Positions 17,614 to 26,261 of a DNA stretch of 64,000 nucleotides are shown in pieces. The first letter of the stretch is position 1. Each line of letters opens with the position of its first letter. The stretch comes from DASQPR01 sp963836785. GTDB taxonomy: Bacteria; Actinomycetota; Actinomycetes; Mycobacteriales; Micromonosporaceae. The notes under the pieces were generated by a model. The model was not told where the DNA came from and did not search any database. It saw only the letters and a list, made by a program, of their open reading frames with translations. Position numbers and translations under genes: made by a program. The stretch covers positions 154,848-218,847 of the forward strand of contig CAWIKW010000003.1 of assembly GCA_963836785.1 (NCBI GenBank), written 5' to 3'.

Positions 17614-18632
17614 GACCGGTCCGAGGCGGGCCACCGGGTGCCACCGAGCGCGAAGCGCCCGCCGTCGACTTCCACCGCGAGACCGTCGTCGAGCAGGCTG
17701 GCGAGTGCGCCGGCGCGTCGCGCCGGGTCCGGCCACGCGGCGTCGAGCGCGGCGGTCGGCACCGGGTCGGTTGCGTCCCGCAGGATCGCGAGCAGCCGGC
17801 CCCGGATCTGCCGGTCGGTGCCGGCATAGGTCTGCGGGCGCCGGGTCGGTCCGGCGGCCGTCGGGCTTCCCGCCGCACGCCACTGACATCGATCGGCCAC
17901 CGGGCACACGGCACAACGCGGCGTTCGGGCGGTGCAGATCAGTGCGCCGATCTCCATGAACGCCGCCGAGGCGCGCGCAGCGCGAGTGGGCGTGAGCGGC
18001 AGCAACGCATCGGTGGCGCGGAGATCGGCTGGCGTCGTCGCGGCACCGCCGTCGGCCTCGCCGGCGACGACACGCGCGACGAAACGCCGAACGTTCGTGT
18101 CCACGACCGGATGCCGTTGCTGATATGCGAATGTCGCCACCGCATGCGCGGTGTACGTGCCGATGCCCGGAAGCGCGGCGAGCAACACCACGTCATCGGG
18201 AACGATCCCGTCGTGCCGCTCGGCGATCACGCTCGCGCACGCGTGGAGCCGGAGCGCCCGTCGCGGGTAGCCGAGCCGACCCCAGGCGCGGATCGCCTCG
18301 GCCGGCTCGTCCGCGGCCAGTGCGGCCGGCGTCGGCCAGCGCGTGAGCCATGCCTCATACGCCGGCAGCACGCGACTGACGGGTGTCTGTTGCAGCATGA
18401 TCTCGGAGACGAGGACGCCCCACGCACCCGCCTCGGACTTTCGCCACGGCAGGTCACGCGCGTTGCGGTCGAACCACTCGATGGCCTCCGTCGCGATCGC
18501 GGGTTCGTCGATCCCGACGGCGCCGCCATCGCCCGAGCCGGCTCGGGTGGGTTCCGGTGCGGCGGCGGCCGCGGGTCGATGATCCGCGAGCGTTGGCGAT
18601 CGAGGTGTGGGCGACGTGACGTGGTCGGTCAT
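17598..18632 (-). CDS. mutY: A/G-specific adenine DNA glycosylase
   Basis: Base-excision repair enzyme that removes adenine opposite 8-oxoguanine. Motifs: LPWRKSEAGAWGVLVSEIMLQQTPVSRV, the helix-hairpin-helix LPGIGTYTAHAVATFAY with the downstream catalytic VVDTNVRR aspartate, and a 4Fe-4S cluster pattern C-X6-C-X2-C-X5-C (CTARTPRCAVCPVADRC). The N-terminal 45 residues are low-complexity, so a shorter start is possible. The C-terminus is short and lacks a clear Nudix-like domain, common in actinobacterial MutY. The 3' end overlaps the convergent ATPase gene by 16 bp. Confidence 0.93.
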   Translation of the reverse strand: MTDHVTSPTPRSPTLADHRPAAAAAPEPTRAGSGDGGAVGIDEPAIATEAIEWFDRNARDLPWRKSEAGAWGVLVSEIMLQQTPVSRVLPAYEAWLTRWPTPAALAADEPAEAIRAWGRLGYPRRALRLHACASVIAERHDGIVPDDVVLLAALPGIGTYTAHAVATFAYQQRHPVVDTNVRRFVARVVAGEADGGAATTPADLRATDALLPLTPTRAARASAAFMEIGALICTARTPRCAVCPVADRCQWRAAGSPTAAGPTRRPQTYAGTDRQIRGRLLAILRDATDPVPTAALDAAWPDPARRAGALASLLDDGLAVEVDGGRFALGGTRWPASDRSQSNG

Positions 18633-18799
18633 GATGCACCCAGCCTGGCACGAACTGTCGCCGGACGGTCATGCCGGGGTCGTCGGCGACGTCGCCGAAG
18701 CGATCCGGCGGCGCGAGATCGCGGTCGGTGAGAGTCGTTCATGGACGGCGGCGCGTCGGCGTTGGTCGATTCGGGCGACGTACTACCGTGTTGATAATC

Positions 18800-19531
18800 A
18801 TGAAACTGACGGTTGGTCCGCTGCCTCCCGCCGTCTATTGGCGGCGTCGCGCGATCGTACTCGGCGGGTTGCTCCTGATCATCCTGCTGATCGTGTACTC
18901 GTGCGGACCCAACCCGTCCAATGCCGGCGGCTCGCAAGGTGGGCACGCGAGTCCCCATGCTTCATCGTCGGCGCCGATCGAACCGGCACCGTCCACATCG
19001 TCACTTCCGTCCGGGCCGTCGGCATCGGCGTCCGCTCCAGCGACGCCGACCACTAAGCCCACGGCTTCCACAGCACCACCCAGCGCCGGACCGTCGCCGG
19101 AACCGTCCACATTGGGCGCGGGCTGCGTCGACTCCGAGGTGCTGGTGACCACGTCGATCGTGCCGACTTCGCCGGGCGCGGGCAAACTGCAATACGGCGG
19201 TACGTTCATCCTCAAGCTCCAGATCCAGAACACGTCATCGCGTACGTGCACACGAGATGTCGGCTCAGTGGCGGAAGAGCTGATGATCAAGCACGGTTCG
19301 ACGAAGATCTGGTCGTCCGACGACTGCTCGTCCGGCGGGCCGAAGCCCCACGATGTCCGTACGTTCCATCCGGGCGACGCGGTGTCGGCGACGATCCAGT
19401 GGTCGAGTTATGACATCACGACCCACGGCTGCACGGCGTCGTCCACGCCGGCCCCGGCCGGATCGTACGACTTGATCGGTCGCGTCGGCACGAAGACCAG
19501 CAGCCCGAAGGCGTTCGAGATTCAGCGGTGA
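18800..19531 (+). CDS. exported protein with N-terminal membrane anchor and Ser/Pro linker (DUF4232-like)
   Basis: About 243 residues. A basic start (VYWRRRAIVLGG) leads into one transmembrane helix (LLLIILLIVYSCG). A low-complexity Ala/Ser/Pro/Thr linker (about residues 45-110) is followed by a cysteine-containing beta-rich domain (CVDSEVLVTTSIVPTSPGAGKLQYGGTF..NTSSRTCTRDVG) resembling DUF4232-type extracellular domains. It is divergent from mutY and convergent with disA. ATG 18800 is preferred; GTG 18788 is in frame. Function unknown. Confidence 0.7.
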   Translation: MKLTVGPLPPAVYWRRRAIVLGGLLLIILLIVYSCGPNPSNAGGSQGGHASPHASSSAPIEPAPSTSSLPSGPSASASAPATPTTKPTASTAPPSAGPSPEPSTLGAGCVDSEVLVTTSIVPTSPGAGKLQYGGTFILKLQIQNTSSRTCTRDVGSVAEELMIKHGSTKIWSSDDCSSGGPKPHDVRTFHPGDAVSATIQWSSYDITTHGCTASSTPAPAGSYDLIGRVGTKTSSPKAFEIQR

Positions 19532-19547
19532 CCGGCGGGCGCCGACG

Positions 19548-20645
19548 TCAGACGTACCGCTCCAGAATCGACGCCTCGGCGAGCCGGGACAGGCCCTCCC
19601 GGACGCCGCGGGCGCGGGCGTCGCCCACACCCTCAACTGCCTGCAGATCCTCGACGGTCGCGCCGAGCAGCCGCTGCAAGCTGCCGAAGTGGTCGATGAG
19701 CCGGTCGACGACCGTGCCCGGCAGGCGTGGCACCTTCGCGAGCAGCCGGAAGCCGCGCGGCGAGATCGCGGCGTCGAGCGCGTCGGACGAGCCCGGGTAT
19801 CCCATCGCCTTCCCGACGAGCACGAGGTCGATCAGATCGGTCGCCGACAGCAGGTCGAGTTCGAAGACGGCCTCGTCGAACGTACGGGCTTTGCGGCCGC
19901 TCGGCAGGTAGTCGCGGATGACGAGGGCACGGTCCGCGTCGACGCCGACCATGAGCTCTTCAAGTTGCAGCGCGAGCAGGCGACCGTCGGTGCCGAGCTC
20001 GACCACGTAGCCGGCGATTTCATCGGCGATCCGCCGCACCATCTCGAGGCGTTGGACGACGGCGATCGCATCCCGGACGGTGACAAGATCCTCGATCTCC
20101 AACGCCGACAGCGCACCGGACACCTCGTCCAGCCGCAACTTATAGCGCTCCAGGGTGGCGAGTGCCTGGTTGGCCCGGGACAGGATCGCGCCCGAGTCGT
20201 CGAGCACGTGGCGCTGCCCGCCGGCGTAGAGCCCGATGATCCGCATCGACTGGGACACCGAGATGACAGGGAATCCGGTCTGCTTCGCGACCCGCTCGGC
20301 CGTGCGATGACGAGTGCCGGATTCGTCCGACGGGATCGTCGGATCGGGCATGAGGTGTACGGCGGCCCGGACGATCCGGGTGCCGTCGCTCGACATCACC
20401 ACCGCACCGTCCATCTTGCACAATTCGCGCAGCCGGGTGGAGGAGAACTCGACGTCGAGGGAGAATCCGCCGGTGCAGATCGACTCGACGATCTGGTCGT
20501 GACCCAGCACGATCAGCGCGCCGGTCCGGCCGCGGAGAATGCGTTCCAAGCCATCACGTAGCGATGTGCCGGGCGCCATCAACGCCAAAATCGGGCGCAG
20601 CGAGTCCGCTGCTCCCGGCCTCGAGGCCTCCCGATCCATTGGCAC
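19548..20645 (-). CDS. disA: DNA integrity scanning diadenylate cyclase DisA
   Basis: Synthesises c-di-AMP and scans DNA for lesions. The DAC domain contains MDGAVVMSSDG (DGA motif) and GTRHRTAERVAKQT (RHR motif). A helical linker and a C-terminal helix-hairpin-helix domain (LLGATVEDLQAVEGVGDARARGVREGL) complete the 365-residue protein, as in Bacillus and Mycobacterium DisA. It follows radA on the same strand, the usual pairing; RadA is known to modulate DisA in other bacteria. Confidence 0.97.
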   Translation of the reverse strand: MPMDREASRPGAADSLRPILALMAPGTSLRDGLERILRGRTGALIVLGHDQIVESICTGGFSLDVEFSSTRLRELCKMDGAVVMSSDGTRIVRAAVHLMPDPTIPSDESGTRHRTAERVAKQTGFPVISVSQSMRIIGLYAGGQRHVLDDSGAILSRANQALATLERYKLRLDEVSGALSALEIEDLVTVRDAIAVVQRLEMVRRIADEIAGYVVELGTDGRLLALQLEELMVGVDADRALVIRDYLPSGRKARTFDEAVFELDLLSATDLIDLVLVGKAMGYPGSSDALDAAISPRGFRLLAKVPRLPGTVVDRLIDHFGSLQRLLGATVEDLQAVEGVGDARARGVREGLSRLAEASILERYV

Positions 20646-20813
20646 CCGTCCAGTCTACTGATGCGACGCTCGCCGCATCCGTCCCAGTCGCCTTCATATC
20701 AGCACAGAGTGAGCACAATATTCCGCTGAGCCAATTCGCGCGAATCCGACGCGATCCTTCGCACGCATGCGGGCAACAACACGCAGCCAACCGAGGTGCA
20801 GTGGCCACGCAAT

Positions 20814-22262
20814 CTAGGCCGATGCGCTGGCCGCATATCGCACCGCGGATCCGAGATCGGCGACCTCGAGGACTCGCATTGATGGCGGGCTCTGGCCGGC
20901 CGCCGGGCCGCATCCGGGCGGGACCAGCGCCAGGCGATAGCCGAGTCGAGCCGCTTCGGCCAGGCGGCGCGAAACGGCACCGACCCGCCGGATCTCGCCG
21001 GTCAGTCCAACCTCGCCGATCGCCACCAGCTCGGCCGCGAGCGGCAGGTCATGCGCGGCGGACGCGACCGCCAGCGCGACGCCGAGGTCGGCGGCCGGCT
21101 CGACGACGCGAATCCCGCCGACCGTCGCGGCGAACACTTCCCGGTCGTGCAGGCGTGCCTCGGTGCGCCGCTGGAGCACGGCGAGCACCATGGCCAGCCG
21201 GGAGCCGTCCAGCCCGCTGACCGTACGCCGCGGCGACCCGGCCACCGTCGCACCGAGCAGTGCCTGGACCTCGGTCACGAGGGCGCGGCGACCCTCCATG
21301 GCGACCGTCACGCAGGTGCCGGCGACCGGCGCCGCGTAACGCGTGATGAATAGCCCGGACGGGTCGGGGAGGCTCGAGATGCCCCCCTCGTGCATCTCGA
21401 AGCACCCGACCTCGTCCGCCGCGCCGAACCGGTTCTTCAGGCCGCGCACCATCCGCAGCGACGAATGCTTGTCGCCCTCGAACTGCAGCACGACGTCGAC
21501 CAGGTGCTCGAGCACCCGTGGCCCCGCGACATTGCCGTCCTTCGTCACATGGCCCACGAGCACGGTCGCCATGCCGCGGTCCTTGGCCACCGCGACGAGC
21601 GCCGCGGTGACCGCCCGGACCTGGGTGACGCCGCCGGCCACGCCCTCGGTTCCGGGCGCCGAGACCGTCTGCACCGAGTCGATCACGAGCAGACCGGGCT
21701 TCACTGCGTCGATATGCCCGAGCACGGCCTCGAGGTCGGTCTCGGCGGCGAGATAGAGGCGCTCATGAAGCGCACCGAGCCGCTCCGCCCGTAGGCGGAC
21801 CTGGCTGGTCGACTCCTCACCGGAGATCACGAGACTCGGCGAGTCGCCGGCCACTGCCCACTGCTGCGCGACGTCGAGAAGCAGTGTCGACTTGCCGACG
21901 CCGGGCTCGCCGGCAAGCAGGACGACGGCGCCGGGAACGATGCCGCCGCCGAGCACGCGGTCGAGCTCGGGCACGCCGGTTGGTTTCGCCCGCGCCGGCT
22001 CGACGCTGATCGTGGCGATCGGTCGAGCCGGCTCCAGCGGTGTGCGCGCCGACACCGTCCGCAACGCGGCCGGCAACGACGCACCGCCGGTCGAGTCGAT
22101 GATGGAGCCCCACTCGCCGCAGTCCGGACACCGTCCGAGCCATTTCGGCGGTCGATGGCCGCAGACATCGCACTCGTACGCGATGCGAGCCGGCTTCGCC
22201 GGAGCCGACGATCGGGACGTGCGCGTGCGTTGCAGATCCGGCCGACCCGATGTCTCAGTCAC
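20814..22262 (-). CDS. radA: DNA repair protein RadA
   Basis: A RecA-like branch-migration ATPase. A zinc finger C-X2-C...C-X2-C (CDVCGHRPPKWLGRCPDCGEW) opens the protein after about 30 residues. Then come Walker A GEPGVGKSTLLL, Walker B LLVIDSVQTV, the RadA-specific KNRFG (GLKNRFGAADEVG) and a C-terminal Lon-like domain (DLGVALAVASAAHDLPL, GEVGLTGEIRRVG). The 482-residue length is normal. It starts with GTG and precedes disA with about 170 bp between. Confidence 0.97.
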   Translation of the reverse strand: MTETSGRPDLQRTRTSRSSAPAKPARIAYECDVCGHRPPKWLGRCPDCGEWGSIIDSTGGASLPAALRTVSARTPLEPARPIATISVEPARAKPTGVPELDRVLGGGIVPGAVVLLAGEPGVGKSTLLLDVAQQWAVAGDSPSLVISGEESTSQVRLRAERLGALHERLYLAAETDLEAVLGHIDAVKPGLLVIDSVQTVSAPGTEGVAGGVTQVRAVTAALVAVAKDRGMATVLVGHVTKDGNVAGPRVLEHLVDVVLQFEGDKHSSLRMVRGLKNRFGAADEVGCFEMHEGGISSLPDPSGLFITRYAAPVAGTCVTVAMEGRRALVTEVQALLGATVAGSPRRTVSGLDGSRLAMVLAVLQRRTEARLHDREVFAATVGGIRVVEPAADLGVALAVASAAHDLPLAAELVAIGEVGLTGEIRRVGAVSRRLAEAARLGYRLALVPPGCGPAAGQSPPSMRVLEVADLGSAVRYAASASA

Positions 22263-22293
22263 CCGCGCACGGTATCCGAGCCGTACGACGAAA

Positions 22294-22327
22294 GAGACCT
22301 CCGTGGCCGCGTGGCTCCGGAGGTCTC
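22294..22327 (-). terminator. intrinsic terminator of the lipoprotein gene
   Basis: A perfect 10-bp inverted repeat (GAGACCTCCG and CGGAGGTCTC, 14-nt loop) lies 13 bp beyond the lipoprotein stop on the minus strand and is followed there by TTTCGT. It separates the lipoprotein gene from radA. Confidence 0.65.
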
Positions 22328-22339
22328 ATGACGCCGACG

Positions 22340-23128
22340 TCAGGACGTCGGGCTCGGGCTCGGCGGGTAGCCGGTGTCGGTCACTCGCGGCGCCGGTGCC
22401 GACGGCGGCGACACCGGCGCGACGAGCTGCGTCGACTGCAGCGGTGTGCCGTCCGGCATGGTCACGTTGAAGGTGAGTTGCACCGTGTTGCCGGGCACGA
22501 CCGCTCCCTTGAGGTCGGCGACCTGAAGGTGCTGGACGTCGGACCCGGCCGACGTGGAGAGCACCATCATCGTGCCGGGCTGGATGGTGACGCTCGCCGC
22601 GGCCGCCGGTGCGGCGCTCGGCGCACCGGACTCGCTCGGGCTCGACGGCGTCGTGTTCGCCGGCGACGAGGGCGGCGCGGCCGGCGGCGTCGACGGGTTC
22701 CCAGCCACACCTTGGACGGCCTGAACGACCGGAGTTCCACCGGACAGGCTCATCGAGCCGAGCGGGGTGAGGGTGGTGGCCTTCGTCGGATCGACGAGTT
22801 GCGCGTCCCCGGCCGTCACGGTCAGTGGATCGGTGCTCTGATTGATGATCCACATTGACAGCGGGGCGGTGGCGCCGGCCGCATAGCCGTCGACGTCGTT
22901 GTAATCGACCGTCACGTTCTTGATGAGCAGCGCACCGTTCGGGTTGTCCCCCGTCGGGACCGCGACCGACGTCGAGCCACCGGGCACCGCCGCCACGATT
23001 GTCGACGTCTCGGCGATCTGGCCCGCGCCGCACCCGGCCAGCGCCCCGGCGGCGATCACCGCAATGATCCCGGCCGACGCGGCAACGAGCCGCGCATGGC
23101 GCTGCCTACCAGCGATCGAGCGCGTCAC
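22340..23128 (-). CDS. secreted lipoprotein of unknown function
   Basis: About 262 residues with a lipoprotein signal peptide (basic start, hydrophobic core, lipobox ALAGC with the acylated cysteine near residue 33). A beta-rich region follows (ALLIKNVTVDYNDVDGYAAGATAPLSMWIINQS), then a Pro/Ser-rich insertion and a second beta-rich stretch (VTIQPGTMMVLSTSAG..VVPGNTVQLTFNVTMPDG). The pattern resembles PCu(A)C-like copper-chaperone or DUF461 domains, but no metal motif is clear. Upstream of radA in the same orientation. Confidence 0.7.
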   Translation of the reverse strand: MTRSIAGRQRHARLVAASAGIIAVIAAGALAGCGAGQIAETSTIVAAVPGGSTSVAVPTGDNPNGALLIKNVTVDYNDVDGYAAGATAPLSMWIINQSTDPLTVTAGDAQLVDPTKATTLTPLGSMSLSGGTPVVQAVQGVAGNPSTPPAAPPSSPANTTPSSPSESGAPSAAPAAAASVTIQPGTMMVLSTSAGSDVQHLQVADLKGAVVPGNTVQLTFNVTMPDGTPLQSTQLVAPVSPPSAPAPRVTDTGYPPSPSPTS

Positions 23129-23233
23129 GTCGATCCTCCTCGAGGGTCACAAGGTCCAACCGGGCTACAGAGTAATGTGCGACAACTTCGCCCCAGCGGG
23201 AGACCCGGCAGAATCGCTGCGTGGCCGGCGACG

Positions 23234-24127
23234 TCAGGACAGATGGCCGTTCGTCAGGAGCAACACAATGTCGATCATGGCCACGACCAGCACCGCGCGG
23301 AACGGGGCTCGGGAACCCGGCGCCCGGCCGACGTACCAGCCGATCGGCAGGACCACGACGGCCGCGACGAACGCACCGACCGCGAACCACGACGGTGATC
23401 GCGACGGCCCGAAGGCAAGCACGCCGGTCGCCGCCAGCAGCGCGACGGCCGCGACGACCGTGGACGGGCCGCGACCGATGCGGTGGGGCAGCCCGCGCAC
23501 GCCGGTCCGCACGTCGTCGTCCAGGTCGGGCAGCACATTGGCGAAGTGGGCGCCGCCGCCCAGTAGCGCGCCGGCCGTCACGAGCCACCACGGCGGTACG
23601 TTGTCGTCCGGCCGACCGACCACGGGAAACGCGACGAGCAACCCGAACGAGACGACGTACGGCAGCACCGACAGCGCCGTCGACTTGAGCGGCCAGTCGT
23701 AGAGCAGACCGGACACGTACGCGATCGTGATAACCACGGCCGCGGCCGGACCGGACAGGAGTGCCAGCGGCACCACCGCGAGCCCGGCGAGGATCGCGCC
23801 GATGCCGACCGTACGGCGGCTGACTTGGCCGTTCACGATCGGTTTGTCGGTCCGTCCGATCGCGATGTCCCGGGCGGCGTCGAGCCAGTCATTCGTCCAC
23901 CCGATCGACAGCTGCGTGGCGAGTACGGTCGCTCCGACAGCGGCGGCGCCGCCGGCGCCGCGGCCCGCGGCCAGCGCTAGTAAAACTGAGACAACCGTCA
24001 CCGCGGCCGTCGGCTCGGGGTGGCAGGCCCGAATCAGACCACCGGTCGCCCGGATCGCCCGACCGACGCGGCCCGACGATCCGGCCTGGTCGGACTGCGC
24101 CTTCGCGTCGGGCGACTCCGTCACCAT
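23234..24127 (-). CDS. UbiA-family prenyltransferase
   Basis: A multi-pass membrane prenyltransferase of 297 residues with about eight hydrophobic segments. The first Asp-rich motif, NDWLDAARD, fits N-D-X2-D-X3-D, and the second is DLDDDVRTG in GGGAHFANVLPDLDDDVR. The family transfers polyprenyl groups to aromatic acceptors (menaquinone, haem O, phenolics). It is divergent from a UbiG-like methyltransferase and close to a type III PKS, so the acceptor may be the PKS product. It is not obviously MenA; substrate unknown. Confidence 0.85.
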   Translation of the reverse strand: MVTESPDAKAQSDQAGSSGRVGRAIRATGGLIRACHPEPTAAVTVVSVLLALAAGRGAGGAAAVGATVLATQLSIGWTNDWLDAARDIAIGRTDKPIVNGQVSRRTVGIGAILAGLAVVPLALLSGPAAAVVITIAYVSGLLYDWPLKSTALSVLPYVVSFGLLVAFPVVGRPDDNVPPWWLVTAGALLGGGAHFANVLPDLDDDVRTGVRGLPHRIGRGPSTVVAAVALLAATGVLAFGPSRSPSWFAVGAFVAAVVVLPIGWYVGRAPGSRAPFRAVLVVAMIDIVLLLTNGHLS

Positions 24128-24212
24128 GCCGCCTCCCGAGCGCCGGCGATCCCGCCGGGCGAACCTTTGTACAAGACTGTCGCAATGCTCCCGCGCGTGT
24201 CACGCTGATGTT

Positions 24213-24965
24213 GTGGCGACGCGCACACCGGTGATGGGCGGCCGAGCCCGCAACGATCCTCGCCAGTATGACGATCTTGCCGGGGAGTGGTGGCGCCCCA
24301 ACGGCGTTTTCTCCATGCTGCACTGGCTGGCCGAGGCTCGGGGGCGGTTGGTCCCGCCGGCCCAGCGGCCCGGCGCCGTGCTCGTCGATCTCGGCTGCGG
24401 AGCCGGCCTGCTGTCCCCGTACGTCGCCGGCAAGGGCTATCGCCACGTCGGCGTCGACCTGACCCGGTCGGCCCTCGAACAGGCGGCCGACCACGGCGTC
24501 ACAGCGGTGCAGGCCGACGTTGTCCACTTGCCACTGGCCGACGGCTGTGCCGATGTGGTGACCGCCGGCGAATTGTTGGAGCACGTGGTCGACGTACGTG
24601 CCGTCATCGCGGAGGCGTGCCGTGTCCTGCGGCCGGGTGGACTTTTCGTCGCCGACACGCTGAACGCGACCACGACCAGCAGGTTTGTCGCAGTAACACT
24701 GGGGGAACGCTTCTACGGCGGAGCACCGCGCGGGATCCACGATCCGAAGCTGTTCGTCGCGCCGCGCGTACTGCTCGACGAGTGCTCGCGTCATGGGGTG
24801 CAACTGCGCATCCGGGGTATTCGACCGGCCGTGCCGAAGCTGTTGCGGTTCGTGGTCACCAAGCGCGGCGTGGTGCCGATCGTGCCGACCCGTTCGGTCG
24901 CCGTCCTGTATCAAGCGGCCGGTGTGAAGGATCAGGTGGCGAGCGTGAAGGCACCCGGTTCGTAA
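24213..24965 (+). CDS. UbiG-like SAM-dependent O-methyltransferase
   Basis: About 250 residues. The start DPRQYDDLAGEWWRPNGVFSMLHWL matches the UbiG/3-demethylubiquinone methyltransferase pattern, followed by LVDLGCGAGLLSPYVA (SAM motif), VVTAGELLEHVVDV and CRVLRPGGLFVADTLN. The likely reaction is O-methylation of a catechol or resorcinol ring. GTG 24213 is taken as the start; GTG 24231 and ATG 24234 are alternatives. It is followed after 129 bp by the acyl-CoA dehydrogenase and PKS genes. Confidence 0.8.
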   Translation: MATRTPVMGGRARNDPRQYDDLAGEWWRPNGVFSMLHWLAEARGRLVPPAQRPGAVLVDLGCGAGLLSPYVAGKGYRHVGVDLTRSALEQAADHGVTAVQADVVHLPLADGCADVVTAGELLEHVVDVRAVIAEACRVLRPGGLFVADTLNATTTSRFVAVTLGERFYGGAPRGIHDPKLFVAPRVLLDECSRHGVQLRIRGIRPAVPKLLRFVVTKRGVVPIVPTRSVAVLYQAAGVKDQVASVKAPGS

Positions 24966-25094
24966 TGGCACGCGGCTACCGTGGTGTTGGTGTGCTGCGG
25001 CCCGGACCCTAACCGCCCCTAACTCATCGGCCACGGCATTGCGCCGGGGCACCACCGCCGGGAGCGACCGGCACTAACCACGGGAGGAACGCCG

Positions 25095-26261
25095 ATGAGC
25101 GAGGCTGTCGCGGCCGCCCAGCGTCTGGCGCCACGGTTCGCCGCGCGGGCGGCCGAGCACGACCGAGCCGGTACGTTCCCCGTCGACGATTTCGCCGACC
25201 TCCGTGAGGCGCAGCTCTTCGGGCTGATGGTGCCCGCGGCGCTCGGCGGTCTCGGGCTCGGCTTCGGGCAGTACGTCGATGTGGCCTTCGAGCTGGCCCG
25301 CGGCAACGGTGCGACCGCTCTCGTGTTCAACATGCATGCCTCGGTCACCGGGGCCCTGGCCGGCATTCCGGTGGAACTGGCCGACACCATCGGCATCCCG
25401 GCCGACTTCTTCGTCGCGCGCGACGAGATCCTGCGCGCCGCGGCCAAGGGCGCGTTCTACGCCGTCGCGATGAGCGAGCGGGGCGCCGGATCCCGACTGT
25501 CCGCACTGACGACGAGTTACGCGCCGGACGGCGACGGCTTCCGGATCACCGGTGCGAAGACCTTCGTCTCGGGTGCCGGTTACGCGGACGGATACCTGGT
25601 CGCCGCTCGTCGTGAGGACGACCCACAGGTCGTGTCGCAGTTTCTGGTCCCGGCGACGAGTGACGGCCTGCGTGTCGAGGAGACCTGGGATTCGCTCGGT
25701 ATGCGTGCCACCGGATCGAATGACCTTCACCTGGACGTGTCCGTACCGTCGACGTCGCTGCTCGGCGGTGTGGAGGGCCTCGCGCTCTGGTTTGCCCAGC
25801 TGATGCCGCACTGGATGGTGGCGAGCTATGCCGCCGTGTACGTCGGCGTCGCGCAGGCCGCCATCGATGCGGCGGTCGTGCACCTGGCCGAACGTGGTCT
25901 GGGCAAGCTGCCGGCGGTCCGAGCGCGGGTCGGCCGAGCCGATGCCGCGGTCGCGGCCGCGCGCCTCGCCGTACGCGAGGCGGCTCGTCGCGTGGACGCG
26001 GCGCCGGGGGACACCGAGACGAACCGGTGGGTCTGGCGAGCGAAACTACTGGCCGGCGACACCGCGGCCGACGTGGCGGCATCGATGCTCGCGGCCGCCG
26101 GGACGTCGGCCAGCCGCCGCGGCCATCCGTTGGAGCGGCTGTTCCGTGACGCGAGATGTGGAGCCCTGCAGCCGGCGACCTCGGACGTCTGCGCCGACTG
26201 GCTTGGCGTCGCCGCGATCGGCGGCGACCCGGATTCAGACGGTTCGGCACCGCGATGGTGA
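25095..26261 (+). CDS. acyl-CoA dehydrogenase family protein
   Basis: A flavoprotein of 388 residues with the acyl-CoA dehydrogenase layout. It has an N-terminal helical domain (FPVDDFADLREAQLFGLMVPAALGGLGLG), a middle FAD/substrate region (YAVAMSERGAGSRLSALTTSYA..FRITGAKTFVSGAGYADGYLV, DSLGMRATGSND) and a C-terminal helical domain. GGGAGGAA lies 5 nt before the ATG. The type III PKS start overlaps its stop, so the two are likely co-translated. It may desaturate or supply the PKS starter acyl-CoA. Confidence 0.86.
   Translation: MSEAVAAAQRLAPRFAARAAEHDRAGTFPVDDFADLREAQLFGLMVPAALGGLGLGFGQYVDVAFELARGNGATALVFNMHASVTGALAGIPVELADTIGIPADFFVARDEILRAAAKGAFYAVAMSERGAGSRLSALTTSYAPDGDGFRITGAKTFVSGAGYADGYLVAARREDDPQVVSQFLVPATSDGLRVEETWDSLGMRATGSNDLHLDVSVPSTSLLGGVEGLALWFAQLMPHWMVASYAAVYVGVAQAAIDAAVVHLAERGLGKLPAVRARVGRADAAVAAARLAVREAARRVDAAPGDTETNRWVWRAKLLAGDTAADVAASMLAAAGTSASRRGHPLERLFRDARCGALQPATSDVCADWLGVAAIGGDPDSDGSAPRW

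Noticed and set aside
18788..18802. GATAAT as a -10 element before the exported-protein gene
   Set aside because: It abuts the ATG at 18800, leaving no room for a transcription start before that codon.
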